64,000 nucleotides of DNA from Actinernus sp. WN-2022 (taxonomy: Eukaryota; Cnidaria; Anthozoa; Actiniaria; Actinernidae). The translations under genes were made by a program, and so were the position numbers. Positions 1 through 10,870 of this stretch are shown in pieces. Below the pieces are notes generated by a model. It did not search any database and was not told the origin of the DNA. It worked only from the letters and a program-made list of their open reading frames with translations. Location: contig JAOWCC010000936.1 of NCBI GenBank assembly GCA_030867875.1, positions 18,236,095 through 18,300,094 of the forward strand, read 5' to 3'. Numbering within the stretch: the stretch's first letter is position 1; each line of letters begins with the position of its first letter.

Positions 1-740
1 AACTAGGTGGCATAGAGTCTAAAAAGCAAACTGTTGTATGTGGGGTACCACATGCTCAACACTTGGTCCATTGTTATTCCTACTTTATATAAATGACCTC
101 CCCAACTCCTCTCCTAAACTGTCTTTCAGAATATTTGCAGACCGGATACCAATATATTTTTTACTTGTGAGAATCCTAAAGAACTAGAAAGAGTTATGAA
201 TGATGAATTTAAATTGGTGCTTAAATACTGTGCTATCAACAAGCTGTCCGTTAACTTTAAGAAAACTAATTATATGTTAATAACTTCACCCAGGAAAAAA
301 GTAAATATCACTATAGATAACATCCAGCAGAAAAGTCACATTAAATATTTGGGCATATTTGCATATACCTTGATGAACATTTAAAATGGGATCTACAGAT
401 TCAACATTGCGAAAAATTTGGGAATTCTAAATAAGCTAAGAATTTTTTTAGAATTCTAAATAAGATAAGACAAATATTATAATTTCCAAACATTATTAGT
501 TATTTATATATCAATCCTCTTACCGACCGCCATGATTTCTTCTATTTATTTACTTAAATGTATAATATATGTAAGCAGTGACCAACTCGAAAGCTTCACG
601 GCTACTTTAGTCACTGCGCACTAATTACTTTTTTTCTTTTGTTACTTACTATTACCTATCTATCTTCTAGAACTAGTCTTGTATTGTCTCTTATCCCTGT
701 ATTCTTGAATCAGTGTAAAATATAATGAAACTTGAAACTT
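1..740 (+). mobile_element. Decayed LINE, RT fragment with 3' region
   Basis: Conceptual translation, with several frameshifts, gives the core of a non-LTR reverse transcriptase: a GVP-type turn near 40, LYINDLP-like residues near 85-105, a broken ADDT motif near 140-150, then an open stretch 196-384 containing NKLSVNFKKTNYML and KYLGI, both typical of CR1/L2-like LINEs. The sequence then degrades; 480-740 is AT-rich and resembles a LINE 3' end, including an EQ*PTRK-like tail around 570-620. The 5' part lies outside the window. No intact ORF remains. Clade assignment is inference. Confidence 0.7.
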
Positions 741-741
741 A

Positions 742-1150
742 TGAAGCATCGAATAACGGTAAATAATTTGACACACTTTCTACGAAGTAATTCAGGTAAA
801 CTCCCATGGCACCAATATAAGACACAAAATGATCTGACTGCCAGATGGCTTCACCTAAATAGGCTACGTAGTACTAGTAGTATTAATACTCACAGCATGC
901 AATGACAATACTAAATCAAATTATTTCTTGTCAAAAGAATACATGATGTTTGTGATATTCATCAAAATGATTTTCAGTTACGTCTCGTTTAAAGTATAAA
1001 ATGACAATCAATGTTTCCCTTTTATTTCATGTAAGTGTGGCGTAGAGTTCTTGTTGACTTGGGGTTTGGGTAAGTATGTTTATAGTAGAGAAAACGTGCC
1101 GAGTTCGTAAGGCATTTACACTATGAAGGTATTCGGATTTGATCGTTTAA
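742..1150. repeat. Dispersed repeat R1, uninterrupted copy
   Basis: This stretch aligns by eye, at roughly 80-85 percent, with 2655-2901 followed directly by 10743-10870. Shared landmarks are a GGTAAATAA...CTACGAAG block, CCAGATGGCTTCACC, CAAATTATTTCTTGTC, and TATAAAATGACAATCAATG. The uninterrupted copy has a single TTTAAA at 988-993, exactly where the other copy is split by the large TTAA element, so it serves as a natural empty site. No coding content is visible. Confidence 0.8.
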
Positions 1151-2654
1151 ACTACACTCCTGACGACTTCAGAACGTTTCTCAAAATTATGAATAATTAA
1201 TTAGGTCAGTATCCATGATTGTGATCAGCTGCATGTACCTTGATATCCGATGAAACGCCAGAGCAAGATCGTATCGATCAAGCCACTTGGACTTTAACTA
1301 AGGTTGCGTTCGATTGATTGCTGAAAGTCAACATATTGTCAATCTTCATTGTCGTTTGCCATCGATTTCATTCACGATCCCGTCAGTCCCATTTGCATGT
1401 CTATAGACATCATAGGGCGAGGTTTCTCTGAGATATTTTCGGAAATAGGCACACCATCTTCTCTTTCTTTTACAATAACTAATTCGATCAAAGTGAAAGG
1501 AAAGTACCGGGAATTTCGTACAGGCGGGCAGAGCTTTGAAGATATTAGGGAAACGTTTTGGACAGAATCAAAAAGGAAACGGTGACGACAGGAAACTGAA
1601 GAAAAGCCAACCTGAAGTTGTTTACAAAAGGTCTTCTTGCTGCTTGGCTAGTTAACAAATCCTTAGTTTGCATGTGACAAAATCAGCATAACCTCTTATA
1701 TACAATAGAGCCGCCATATTGATGCCCCAAAACGAGACACCAAAATGGCGGCCGCATACAAAGTTATATAAAATTGTTATATATTCATTGGTCCACTGAG
1801 TTCAGTTAGTAAATACTCTAATGTTCCAAACTTTGGGTTCTAAGTGTATTTCTTCTAGTTCCATAGCCATACTGTTTCATTACATTCCACCGACATCAAT
1901 AAATGATTAAATCAATTAGCTTTGTGATATTTTACTAAGTTTTTTAAAGCTAGTAATATAACATTTTCAAATGTTTGAAGTCGGTCCAAAAGTAACACAA
2001 TACATATTGACATTTTGTTAAAATTAGTGCGAAAAATTTACATTGAACTCCGTACACAAAAAACACATACTAGTTATATGTTGAAAATGTTTAATTAATA
2101 TCAGTTCAATTCACGTGTCCTTTTTACGTTTTGAATTTGCAGGTAGACAGTCCTAAGACTCACAAAACACATTTGAAATACATTCTTTGGATTTACATCG
2201 AATGATGTTGAAAACTCCTCCGTTCTCGGTAGGATAAAATCTGTGGATTATATTTTCCTACGAAACCTTCGATTTCATTATAAATGTCTAAAACTATTCC
2301 TTTTCAGTTAAACATAAATTCATTCTCAAGAATGAAAATAACTTATTGCGTTCAACAGTGGAGACAAAGCATTCCATTTTGTTATAGACTATTTAATAAA
2401 AGTTATTCCAGATATCTGGTATTTAAATCAAACGGAATTATCAATCCTTTAATCAATTTTCGGTAAACCATCCAGTTTGTTATCAAAATAATTTGACTTG
2501 CTGCTTCGGGATTGTCGGTGCAAAATCATGATCATATTGACACGAAAAACTTAATATTACTGAAGAATATTTTCGAGTGAGTAGAGATTAAACTTTGTTT
2601 CAGTTCCCTTTCGATGTAAAGCGATAAGATTCAAATGATTTTATTGTAGTTATA
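1151..2654. other. No gene or element recognised
   Basis: About 1.5 kb of AT-rich sequence. Short open frames (for example 1349-1585 and 2284-2466, plus) show no recognisable domain or codon pattern. A CAAAATGGCGGCC motif occurs at 1741-1753. Nothing else can be supported. Confidence 0.5.
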
Positions 2655-2901
2655 TGACGCATTGGATAACGGTAAATAAGCTGACAAACTTTCTACGAAG
2701 AAATTCAGGTAAACTCCCATGGTGTCAATATTATACGAGACACAACATGATGTGACTGCCAGATGGCTTCACCTTAATAGCCTATGCAGTAGTAATACTC
2801 ACAGCAATGAGAACACTAAATCAAATTATTTCTTGTCAAAATAAATACATGATGTTAATTTGTGTGGTAGATCAAATTATTTTCAGTTTCGTTTCGTTTA
2901 A
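2655..2901. repeat. Dispersed repeat R1, interrupted copy, left part
   Basis: Homologous to 742-992. It breaks at a TTAA (2898-2901) and resumes at the TTAA at 10739-10742, continuing to about 10870 with homology to 993-1150. This proves that the 7.8 kb between is an insertion. Confidence 0.8.
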
Positions 2902-3122
2902 AGGTATACCCGAGTGAAAAACATATTTGGGCTCAAAAGAATCTTTAACATGTCTTTTGTTCCGAAAATGTATTAATTTGATTTAAAAAATTCAGTGTTG
3001 AGAAGGAGCACTTCAAAGTTGGTCCCGCGAAGACCTGGGCGCCGCTATCTTGTTTGCATTTACTTCCTCTGACGTTCTTTTACGTCACTTCGTTCCAAGT
3101 CGCTACAAGTAGCCGCGAGACT
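2902..3122. repeat. Left terminal inverted repeat of the large TTAA element
   Basis: Pairs with 10515-10738. The best-conserved block covers 2930-2985 (TTCAAAAGAATCTTTAACAT-like) and 3015-3060 (GCGAAGACCTGGGCGCCGC). Confidence 0.8.
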
Positions 3123-3178
3123 CGAGCTCCGGAGTTTTCTTTGTATAATTTTCACACGCTCGGAATTAAAGTAGATTT

Positions 3179-3800
3179 TCATACATACATACACTTTATT
3201 TATACACGAGTAAACATCAGTAATAGCATAAAACAATTACAAAATACAGAGATTGTAAAAAAGTAAAATATGCCTACTGTTTTACATGAATGACGTGTGT
3301 TGAAGTATGATAGTTAAAAATAGGGAAGTTAGGTTACAATGTTGATCATCTTTTCTTAAAAATACTGATTTTATGGGAGGCTCTGACATCCTCGGGCAGT
3401 GCATTCCATATATTTGCCCCGTCAAAACGAAAGCATTTTTTACCAAAATTTGTGCGCGGACGAGGAAAGGAGATTTTAGTCGACGAGCCTCTGAGTTTAT
3501 ATTGGATAGCTCCGGTTCTTCATTCAAACATTTTAGTCAAATACTCGGGTGCAAGGCCGTACAATGCTTTATAGACCATGACTGATTCTTGAATGGCCCT
3601 TTGAGATTCTAGTCTTTTCCACCCTAGGTTACTCAGTAGCTTATTCAGTGGTCTACCATTTCATGGGTATGAAATGGTAGACCAGTTAGTATGCGGGCTG
3701 CTCTGTTTTGTAGTTTTTGTAACTTATCAGAGAGCCCTTAGTTTAAGTTTAAGCATATGCAGCTACAATAGTCAAAGTGAGGCTTAATTAATGCCCTATA
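3179..3800 (-). mobile_element. LINE 3' end fragment, CR1/L2-like
   Basis: Reading the minus strand leftwards gives, across frameshifts, a LINE C-terminus: YRALIKPHFDYCS and LQKLQNRAARILTG near 3790-3690, then a FRFDGANIWNALPEDVR-like motif near 3440-3370. The 3' end is marked by an AATAAAGTGTATG stretch and a short CATA microsatellite at 3179-3193. It is 5' truncated where the next LINE ends near 3805. Confidence 0.75.
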
Positions 3801-3804
3801 AACA

Positions 3805-6780
3805 CTTTTTTATTACATATTTACAGACAGGATTAGCAAAATAGTTTTTGAAGAAAACTAATCGAGTGCTTCTCCTGTACGGTAATTTTACATGTTTTTT
3901 CGGACGGCACTAGCCGTAACAATATGAAAATAAAACCGACAAAATAATATACAATTAAACAAACAAACGAAGAGACGGAACAAGACAAGACAGAAAATAC
4001 AAGCAAAACGAAAAAAAAAACCGCTAGATATATTATATACGATAATTGATTCAAATTGAAAAAGCCGTGTAAGATGAGGAAGAAGTTGGCAAACATTTCA
4101 TTAACAACAACAGCAGATATTGACAACAGCATTATTGACAAACGTGAACTAGAGAAAAGAAACCGTTTGGTGGACACAACAAAATTCATAATTTCATTAA
4201 GTAGTTCAATATTATTTTCGAAATTTAATAATTGTGAGCCACAGATAAAAAGCTCCACGAAACGTTTATCTGTTATGTTAATAAGATCGGTTTCGTTTTG
4301 GGAAACAACGCTGAAGGTAGCCATGAGCTGAGTACGTGGTTGGGCATGAAGTGGGCAGTGCAAGAAAAAATGAACAAGCTAAGGTTTTCACATGCAGCTC
4401 CACATACGCATCCTGGGCTCTCTACAATATTACGTTTGTACAAAAAATAATTGAGAGCGCAAAACCTTAGTCTCATACGGGTGAGTAAAATAAGTGGACA
4501 CCGGGGACCAACTTTGTAGTACTTGGGTGGTATGGGCCGGACACGTTGATTAACTTTGATTTAAAAATTTCTAAAGACGGCGACGATTGAATAGGCCCTT
4601 TGCAGCTAACAGTCACGTGCTGATATAATACTTCATTAACGGATGAATTGAGCTCGTGATCCCCATGGGAAAGACGTTGCCATGGATGCTGGAGAGCAAG
4701 CCATTTTTAAAAACGCTGCTTTAGAAAAATCGACAATCGATTGGAGGTGTAAAATATCGTTTACAAATAGGTTTTGCTAATAGCAATACCGATCTTGTAC
4801 AATGCATTGAAATAAATGAAGTCAGATATTTTTTACTCTCCAGTACAACCACGTGATGTGTTAGCTGCAAAGGGCCTATTAGCTCAGGGAGCTCGCTCCA
4901 TAATTTGATTGTGGAAGGGAGAAAACTATTAGAATATCTATTTGTCCTACACTGTAAAGTTGACAGGTCGGTTGCATTACGAAGAGGATAATTAGTTCTT
5001 TGATTTACAGCTACAGCAAGTAATGAACATAAATAATTAGGTACGGAGTTATGGACCATTTTGTAAAGTAAGCATAATTTGTGAATATCCCTCCTGCATT
5101 TAACATGTTCCCAACCAGTTTTGTAAAGTACTTTGTTACGAGAGGTACCCTTCATGGCTCCATTCACAATTATTGCACTTTTATATTGGACGTTTTCAAT
5201 TAGTTCAGATTCACGTTCGGTACAATTCGACCATACCACATCTCCGTATTCTAGCAAGGGTCTAATACATGTCAAATACACTTTTTCGAGGACTATTCTA
5301 CTGAGCCTAAATTTCAGACTATTTAACATGTTTACTCTCTTATTAGCTTTGGTTACCATGGTGTTGATGTGATTAAACCAATATAGGTTAGATGTAAGTG
5401 TGAGTCCAAGGTGGGTATGTGATTCAACTAATTTGATAACGTTATTAAAAAAAATACGACAGGTGGTTGGACGGGCTTGACCCTTTTTACGGAAAATGTC
5501 ATTGTTTCTGTTTTGTTCTGATTAAAAGTTACTAGCCATTTTTTTGTCCATAATTCAATTGAAAGCAAATCAGCATTAATTTGCCGAGCAGTAGAGAAGG
5601 GGTTGTAAACAACTTCAAGAAGTATCGTCTGCGAATAAATAAACATCTGATTTGATAGAATCAACAATGTCATTTATATAAATCTAAAATAATATCGGAC
5701 CAAGAACGGAGCCTTGGGGGACTCCAGCAGAAATATTACGCCATTGCGAGATTTGACCAGCAACGAGAACTCTCTGTTTACGATTTGAAGATAGCTTTCA
5801 ACCAAATTAAGAAGAGTTCCATCGATTCCATTTTGTTTCAATTTGAATAACAGACCTTTTGCCAGACTTTATCAAAAGCTTTAGAAATATCGACAGCACG
5901 GAGTTCTTGACCATTCTCGACAGTTTTTAAAATATTGGTGACAATAACCAAAATCTGGTTTACAGTGGAGTCTGTAGGGACTGCGAAAGACTGCGAAACT
6001 GTTAATAAGCTATTCCCGATAAGATAAGCAAAGAGCCTTTTGGCAACGATTTTTTCAAGAATTTTAGAAAGACAAGACAAGAGTGAAATTGGCCTGTAAT
6101 TCATTTTACTTTGTGTGTCGTCCTTTTTAAAAATAGGATGAATATTTGCCAATTTCGAAAGATCTGGAAAAATACCTTTAGAAAGGGATAGATTACAAAA
6201 TGTTGCCAGAGGATGGCAAATACTGGGTCCAATCAGTTTTAGAACTCTGTTACTGATCCCGTCAAATCCCGAAGCTTTGACTGTGTCGAGAGTTTCAACT
6301 TCCTCCTTAATTTCTTGCGATGAAGTACGAATTTCGGTGAGACGTTTGTTTGTACAATACGTGAATTCAGGTAGTGCGGTATTTGTATCGTCAATGGTAC
6401 TTTGTAGAACAAAGTATTCATTAAAAATATCCGCATTTCCTTTGGCATCGGTAAATTACCTTCTGTTTTCAATAAGAGGAGGGATCCGATTATTAATCTT
6501 GTTACCAAATAAGGATTTTGTACGATGCCATCACTTTTTCTAACATAGATCTGGAACATCGAGGTTTTTAGAAATTGATTTAAAGTATTTTTCTTTGGAG
6601 CGTTCAATCTCGTTTACAATTTTATTGCGTAACTTCTTATAGTTATTCCATAACATATTACATGGACTTCTATTTTGTTTTTTGAAAATTATATTGCGTT
6701 TGCGGATTAAACTTCGAATTTGGCCAGTCATCCATGGTTTATAATTACGTCTTATCAAAACGCTTTTGTTTGGGACATAT
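3805..6780 (-). mobile_element. LINE reverse transcriptase, CR1/Jockey-like, multiply broken
   Basis: Minus-strand pieces in order: a segment before the RT at 6780-6239 (NYKPWMTGQIRSLIRKRN); RT start at 6152-5838 with NYRPISLLSCLSKILEK and a VDISKAFDKV palm motif; RT middle at 5673-5428; RT end and thumb at 5359-4880 (YLTCIRPLLEYGDVVW); then, beyond a MITE, a C-terminal tail at 4590-3830 with a Cys/His cluster (SPGCVCGAACENL). Stops and frameshifts separate the blocks. The 5' endonuclease part appears to lie at 7735-8065, beyond a Helentron-like insertion. This is an old copy with no intact product. Confidence 0.85.
4591..4879. mobile_element. MITE inside the LINE C-terminal region
   Basis: A 289 bp segment with near-perfect terminal inverted repeats of about 27 bp: ATAGGCCCTTTGCAGCTAAC at the left, its reverse complement at the right. 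The LINE coding frame reads up to each border and is continuous if the segment is removed, so it is an insertion. The target duplication is short (perhaps AT) and cannot be fixed. No ORF of its own. Confidence 0.75.
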
Positions 6781-7356
6781 TTACCCGGGCTGCCTGTGGC
6801 AGGCACGAGTCTAAATCCGCGGCCGTTTTTTTTGTTCGGTGCAACAAAACGTCTGCGCATGCGTTAAATTATGCATTAATTGTTGGAGCTAATAGATTTC
6901 TCTCCAGTCCAGTCGCCAGATTCTGCGGACGCTATTCTGAACTCCTGAACTTTGAGGTACGTTTTGTAGATTTTATGCCACATTTCATTTTACTCTCGAT
7001 CATAATACATACCAATGCAAACACCGTGATCGGTAGGCCAACACTAAAATATTTTCGACCGTGTTTTGGCTGGTTTACCGATCTCGTATCGAGACCTGTG
7101 TACGTTTCCGTTACACAGGTATACTGAATAGCTGATATTTTAATATATCGAAGTATACTGAGCGATGTACTAGCAAATACATATACTGTAGTTGAGCAGT
7201 TACGGTTTACTATCCTCTATTGAAGTCTGAAGACATCTGAACTCCTGAACTGTGAGAGCAACACTGTCACTCGCCAACACGAAGCCATAAATACACACTC
7301 AGCACAGAATTAATTTATGATGAGCCAAGCAATATTCAACTCTCGAGGTAAACTTA
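6780..7356 (+). mobile_element. Helentron-like (HINE) 5' segment, copy 1
   Basis: Begins TTACCCGGGCTGCCTGTGGC inside the LINE at about 6780 and matches, in inverse orientation, 24561 down to about 23975 over nearly 580 bp. It carries the same GCCTGTGGC hairpin, GCGCATGCGTTAAATTATGC block and the repeated CTGAACTCCTGAACTT phrase. It is cut at 7356 by a second, oppositely oriented copy. No protein is encoded. Confidence 0.7.
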
Positions 7357-7735
7357 AACAAGAGCCCATCTGGGCTTTCACTCGGGCCACATGAGATTGA
7401 AGATGAAATACACTTTCATTTGAAAACCTCTTAGTAATAACCAAAGGCAGTCTTTGGGAGTGGCCGGTAGCGCGGTGACTTTCATTCTCTGCTCCCCTAG
7501 TATTTATGTAATTTAATAGCTTGTTTTTCTCGTATGTAAATTAAAGAAGTTGACCTTTTAATTTTAAAAACACTATTTATTCATGTAACACACGTTTACA
7601 ATTTAGTCTGCTGTTCTGTTATATTGCAGGTTCCGAGTACTAATAGATGACTGTCTCAAATGTATGTTTATATTTGTACCATATTATAAGTTGCATCCTG
7701 TCCATCCTGTGATGGAGCTAGCTAGGTCAATTTGT
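7357..7735 (-). mobile_element. Helentron-like (HINE) 3' segment, copy 1b
   Basis: On the minus strand it ends GCCCGAGTGAAAGCCC, then a 14-nt hairpin AGCCCAGATGGGCT, then CTCTTGTT. The same block ends copies at 21347 and 55057. It matches 21347-22025 (minus an extra 310 bp there) through GAGATTGAAGATGAAATAC and GTGGCCGGTAGCGCGGTGAC. The 5' half of this copy is missing. Confidence 0.7.
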
Positions 7736-8065
7736 GTGCCTCTATGTAACGGTCTTTACGAACCGGGGTTTGAAATTTCGGAATTAATAAATCGTTATTA
7801 CTTATACCAGGCCTTTAAAACCAAGTTTCAGAAATTGCTAATATATCAATATCGTGTTGGTTTGACAAATTAGAGAGGTCATCGAGCTTCGGATGGACTA
7901 CATAAGACTATTGACATTTACATGGGCAAAGATTAGATTCTTACATAGCCTACTTGATAGTTCAGGGCCTGGATTTGGATGAATATCCCCGCATTTAAGC
8001 AACAGAAAAACAATAAAGCGTGTCCAGCCCCACCAGCCACAAATACGACCGCGAAAAATGAATCT
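7735..8065 (-). mobile_element. LINE 5' part: start of endonuclease domain with NPGP motif
   Basis: The minus strand reads, with frameshifts, LLLKCGDIHPNPGPE followed by a FAHVNVNSL-type strand and an ISETW-type motif, the usual opening of an APE-type LINE endonuclease. It probably belongs to the LINE at 3805-6780, separated from it by the Helentron-like insertion. The GDIHPNPGP motif lies at 7964-7990. Decayed. Confidence 0.6.
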
Positions 8066-8280
8066 AACTGAACTGGAGATGCAATGAAAACTACCAATAA
8101 CTACCCTGTATTAGTATAAACCAACTAGTGGACTATTACAAATCCTACGTTCTGATTGGCTACGCTATACTATAGGTCTATTTGTGATAGCCCATGGTAG
8201 AGAAAAACCGCACGCATTTTCACGAAATAATAACATGTTTTCGACTTCAATTTGTTTCTTTCTATTATTTTCTAATGTCC

Positions 8281-8427
8281 GACTAATTAGTTTATACTAA
8301 AACAATTAGACCTCTCGCCCTCATGGGCTACGAGTTAAATAGCCCATTCGGCTGCGCCTCATGGGCTATTGACTCGTAGCCCATTCGGGCTGCGGGTCTA
8401 ATTGTTAATTAGTCTAGACTAATAAAC
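8281..8427. repeat. Double inverted repeat (cruciform-type element)
   Basis: Outer arms 8281-8312 and 8394-8427 share ACAATTAGACC with flanking AT-rich sequence. Inner arms 8323-8348 (ATGGGCTACGAGT, ATAGCCCATT) and 8361-8385 pair with each other as reverse complements. The whole 147 bp can fold into one long stem. A related GGGCTATTGACTCGG occurs at 41517-41532. Confidence 0.65.
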
Positions 8428-8822
8428 TACCCAGTGCCAAAGCTCAGCCTACCTTCACAGCGATATTCCCTGTGTACGAATGCATGCCACTTCTTATTCA
8501 AACGATAATTGTGAAGACGGTCGTAAAGTAAGATACAAGACACGTAAACACAGTACAGAAACATAAAAAGGACGAGCAAACGAAACACAGAACAGACTAT
8601 GAAAAAAAGATCGTTGAGCACTACAGGCTTAAGTGAGTCAGCCAGTATATCGTTAACTGCTTCTTGAACAATCGGTTTGAGGACATCAATTATGGTAGGT
8701 TTCAATGCTTCAATAATTTGAACTGCGAAGTTTGAGTTCGCTAGCTGGTTTCTTACTTCGGTTTCAATCGCATCGAGGTGCTTCTTACTTAAACTTATTT
8801 TGCTGTTGATTGAAGAATGCAA
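8427..8822 (-). CDS. Unrecognised 131-residue ORF, possible LINE ORF1 piece
   Basis: Uninterrupted frame starting MHSSINSKISLSKKH. Residues 15-70 are helix-like and acidic (EALKPTIIDVLKPIVQEAV); residues 71-100 are a strongly hydrophobic stretch that could be a membrane helix or simply an AT-rich accident. No known motif. It lies between LINE pieces on the same strand, so an ORF1 remnant is one option. The start is the first ATG and nothing independent supports it. I would not count it as a host gene. Confidence 0.25.
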   Translation of the reverse strand: MHSSINSKISLSKKHLDAIETEVRNQLANSNFAVQIIEALKPTIIDVLKPIVQEAVNDILADSLKPVVLNDLFFIVCSVFRLLVLFMFLYCVYVSCILLYDRLHNYRLNKKWHAFVHREYRCEGRLSFGTG

Positions 8823-8899
8823 AAGGACTCACACAGTATCTTTGGTGTGCTGCCGAGGTACGGAAATTAGGCACGTCCGTCAGCCATCAGCTAATACGC

Positions 8900-9322
8900 T
8901 AATAAACACTTAATAGAGTCGCAAGAGGAACAAATGGCTTCATGCGTTTAAGCGCACCAAGACCAGAATATATTTACTTTGTAAGTTTTTCGATATGAGT
9001 ATTCCATGATAAACATTCCTCAAGGTGTACTCCGAGGTACTTCACTGACGAAACTTTCTTTACAACCCCACCACCAATTGGAAACGACTTTGGGAAATTC
9101 CTGGAGTCTCTGGCTTGAGCCAATGAGTAGTATCTCTGTTTTTGAAGAATTTAGTGAAAGTTTATTGGCTGCAAGCCATTTACCCACTTCAGTCAGGTTA
9201 TTCGTGACAGATTCATTAATTTCCTCTGGGTCGTTTCCAGTGGCGGTGAGGGTTGTATCGTCAGCATACATACGCGTAGCTACATCTGGCAAACAATTCG
9301 GTAAGTCATTATATATATGAGA
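8900..9322 (-). mobile_element. LINE RT fragment, CR1/L2-like
   Basis: The minus strand encodes NDLPNCLPDVATRMYADDTT, the RT active-site region, then KWLAANKLSLNSSKTEILLI and an ECLSW-type continuation with GLGALKRMKPF near 8950. It is cut at about 9322 by the 3' tail of the next LINE, whose microsatellite lies immediately beyond the YIND/NDLPN junction. Confidence 0.8.
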
Positions 9323-10430
9323 AATAATAATAATAATAATAATAATAACTTTATTTATATAGCGCAAATACAGATACGGATCTAAGCGCTTTACATGGGA
9401 ATCTATAAATATATAAACAATAATAAAAAAATAAAAAAGGTTTAAGAAAGCTGGTAATAGTGATTAAAATCAATAATACTAAAATAAGTCTAACAAAACG
9501 GATACACAAAATAATGAATTAATACTTATAAATTGTAAGCTAATTTAAAAATATAAGTCTTAAGCTTAAATTTAAAAATAGAAATAGTGCCAGCAGTTTT
9601 AATATCATAGGGCGAACTGTTCCACAGGATGGGGCTAGCTACGGAAAAGGCGCGACAGCCATAAGTTTCTAACTTATAGGTAGGGATAACTAAATTATTG
9701 GCAGAAGAAGAGCGTAGCTGTCAGTAGGTACATAACGGTGTAATAATTGACTAAGATAGACAGGAGCCAAATCATTGAGGGATTTATACGTGAGCAATAG
9801 AATCTTAAATATTACTCGTTTTTCCACAGGTAACCAGTGTAGCTGAATTAAACAAGGCGTGATCGAGTCATATTTGCGAGTACACGTGATAAGACGGGCT
9901 GCCGAGTTTTGTACATACTGAATCTTCTGCAACAGATATTTAGGCAAACCATATAAGAGAGCATTGCAGTGATCAAGTTTGGACGTAATAAAAGCGTTGA
10001 TAAGAATCTCCATATCTCTATAGGAGAGATATTTCCTGATCTTAGCTAAATTTCGAATATGATAAAAACAAACTTTACAAATAGCACTGACATGTGTAGT
10101 CATATTAAGCTTGTTATCAAGCAAGACACCAATATTTCTAACAGAGTCAGATTGGGAAATAACTTCATCAACCACTTTAAGAGAATCAAATAACGGGCGA
10201 GGACGGAAGCGCGAGCTAATAATTAAGAGTTCAGTTTTGTCTTTATTCAGCATCAGCTTATTTGCAGACATCCAGGCGTCAATGTCCGTCACACATTCTT
10301 CAATACGCATCTTAGTCAACATCATATCAGCAGAATCATCAGAAGTAAACGTAGCATAAATCTGGGTATCGTCAGCAGAGGCCCTAGTACAGAACCTACA
10401 GTGACATAATCGATATGGCAGAGAAAAACA
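9323..10430 (-). mobile_element. LINE, L2/CR1-like, inserted into the preceding LINE
   Basis: A 211-residue open frame (10325-9690) covers the RT fingers-to-thumb region: DIDAWMSANKLMLNKDKTEL, NIGVLLDNKLNM, then ITSKLDHCNALLYGLP and AARLIT. Further 3', AFSVASPILWNSSPYDIK is the usual C-terminal motif. The 3' end has TTTGCGCTATATAAATAAAG and an AAT microsatellite (9323-9348). The 5' side has GSVLGP joined to ADDTQIYATF, so an internal deletion removed the middle of the palm. 5' truncated near 10430. Confidence 0.85.
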
Positions 10431-10514
10431 CCAGAGTCAAGTTCAAGTTCAAGTTAGTTTTATTTTGCACTATTTCTTTTAAAGATAATTACACAAGAAA
10501 ATAATTGTAGAAAG

Positions 10515-10738
10515 AAAAAGAGAGGTACGCGGTTACTTGTAGCGACTTAGTGACCAAAAAAAGCATCACGGAAAGTAAATGTAAACAAGATGGCGGCGCC
10601 CAGGTCTTCGCGGGGCCAACTTTGAGGTGTTCGTTCTCAACGCTGAGAAAGTTTTATCAAATTTTAATACATTTTCTGAACAAAGGACATGTTAAAGATT
10701 CTTTTGAACCCAAATGTGATTTTCACTTGAGTATCCCT
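10515..10738. repeat. Right terminal inverted repeat of the large TTAA element
   Basis: Inverted partner of 2902-3122. Contains AAGATGGCGGCGCC at 10587-10600 and ends GAGTATCCCT just before TTAA at 10739-10742. Confidence 0.8.
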
Positions 10739-10742
10739 TTAA

Positions 10743-10870
10743 AGTATAAGATGACAATCAATGATTCCCGTTGACTTTTTGTATGTTGACTTGGGTCTGG
10801 GTCAGTTAAGACTAAAGTATACGTTTACAGTAGATCAAAAGTTATTCGAATTTCATCGTTTATACCACAG
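10743..10870. repeat. Dispersed repeat R1, interrupted copy, right part
   Basis: Continuation of 2655-2901 after the insertion, homologous to 993-1150 (TATAAGATGACAATCAATG, GTTGACTTGGG). Confidence 0.75.

Larger units (their letters stand above)
2902..10738. mobile_element. Large TTAA-flanked DNA element with long terminal inverted repeats
   Basis: The ends are inverted repeats of about 220 bp: left 2902-3122 starting AGGTATACCCGAGTG, right about 10515-10738 whose reverse complement starts AGGGATACTCAAGTG. Identity by eye is about 85 percent. Both arms include AAGATGGCGGC-like and CCCAGGTCTTCGCG-like blocks. A TTAA lies at both outer borders, and the homologous uninterrupted repeat at 742-1150 has only one, so TTAA is the likely target duplication, as in the piggyBac and Kolobok superfamilies. 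No transposase is visible; the interior is filled with LINE pieces, a MITE and Helentron-like pieces, so the element is non-autonomous or was expanded by later insertions. Superfamily is inference. Confidence 0.75.

Noticed and set aside
3833..4363. A 176-residue membrane-like protein on the minus strand
   Set aside because: Its N-terminus is the LINE C-terminal tail, and the hydrophobic part is AT-rich 3' sequence read by chance.
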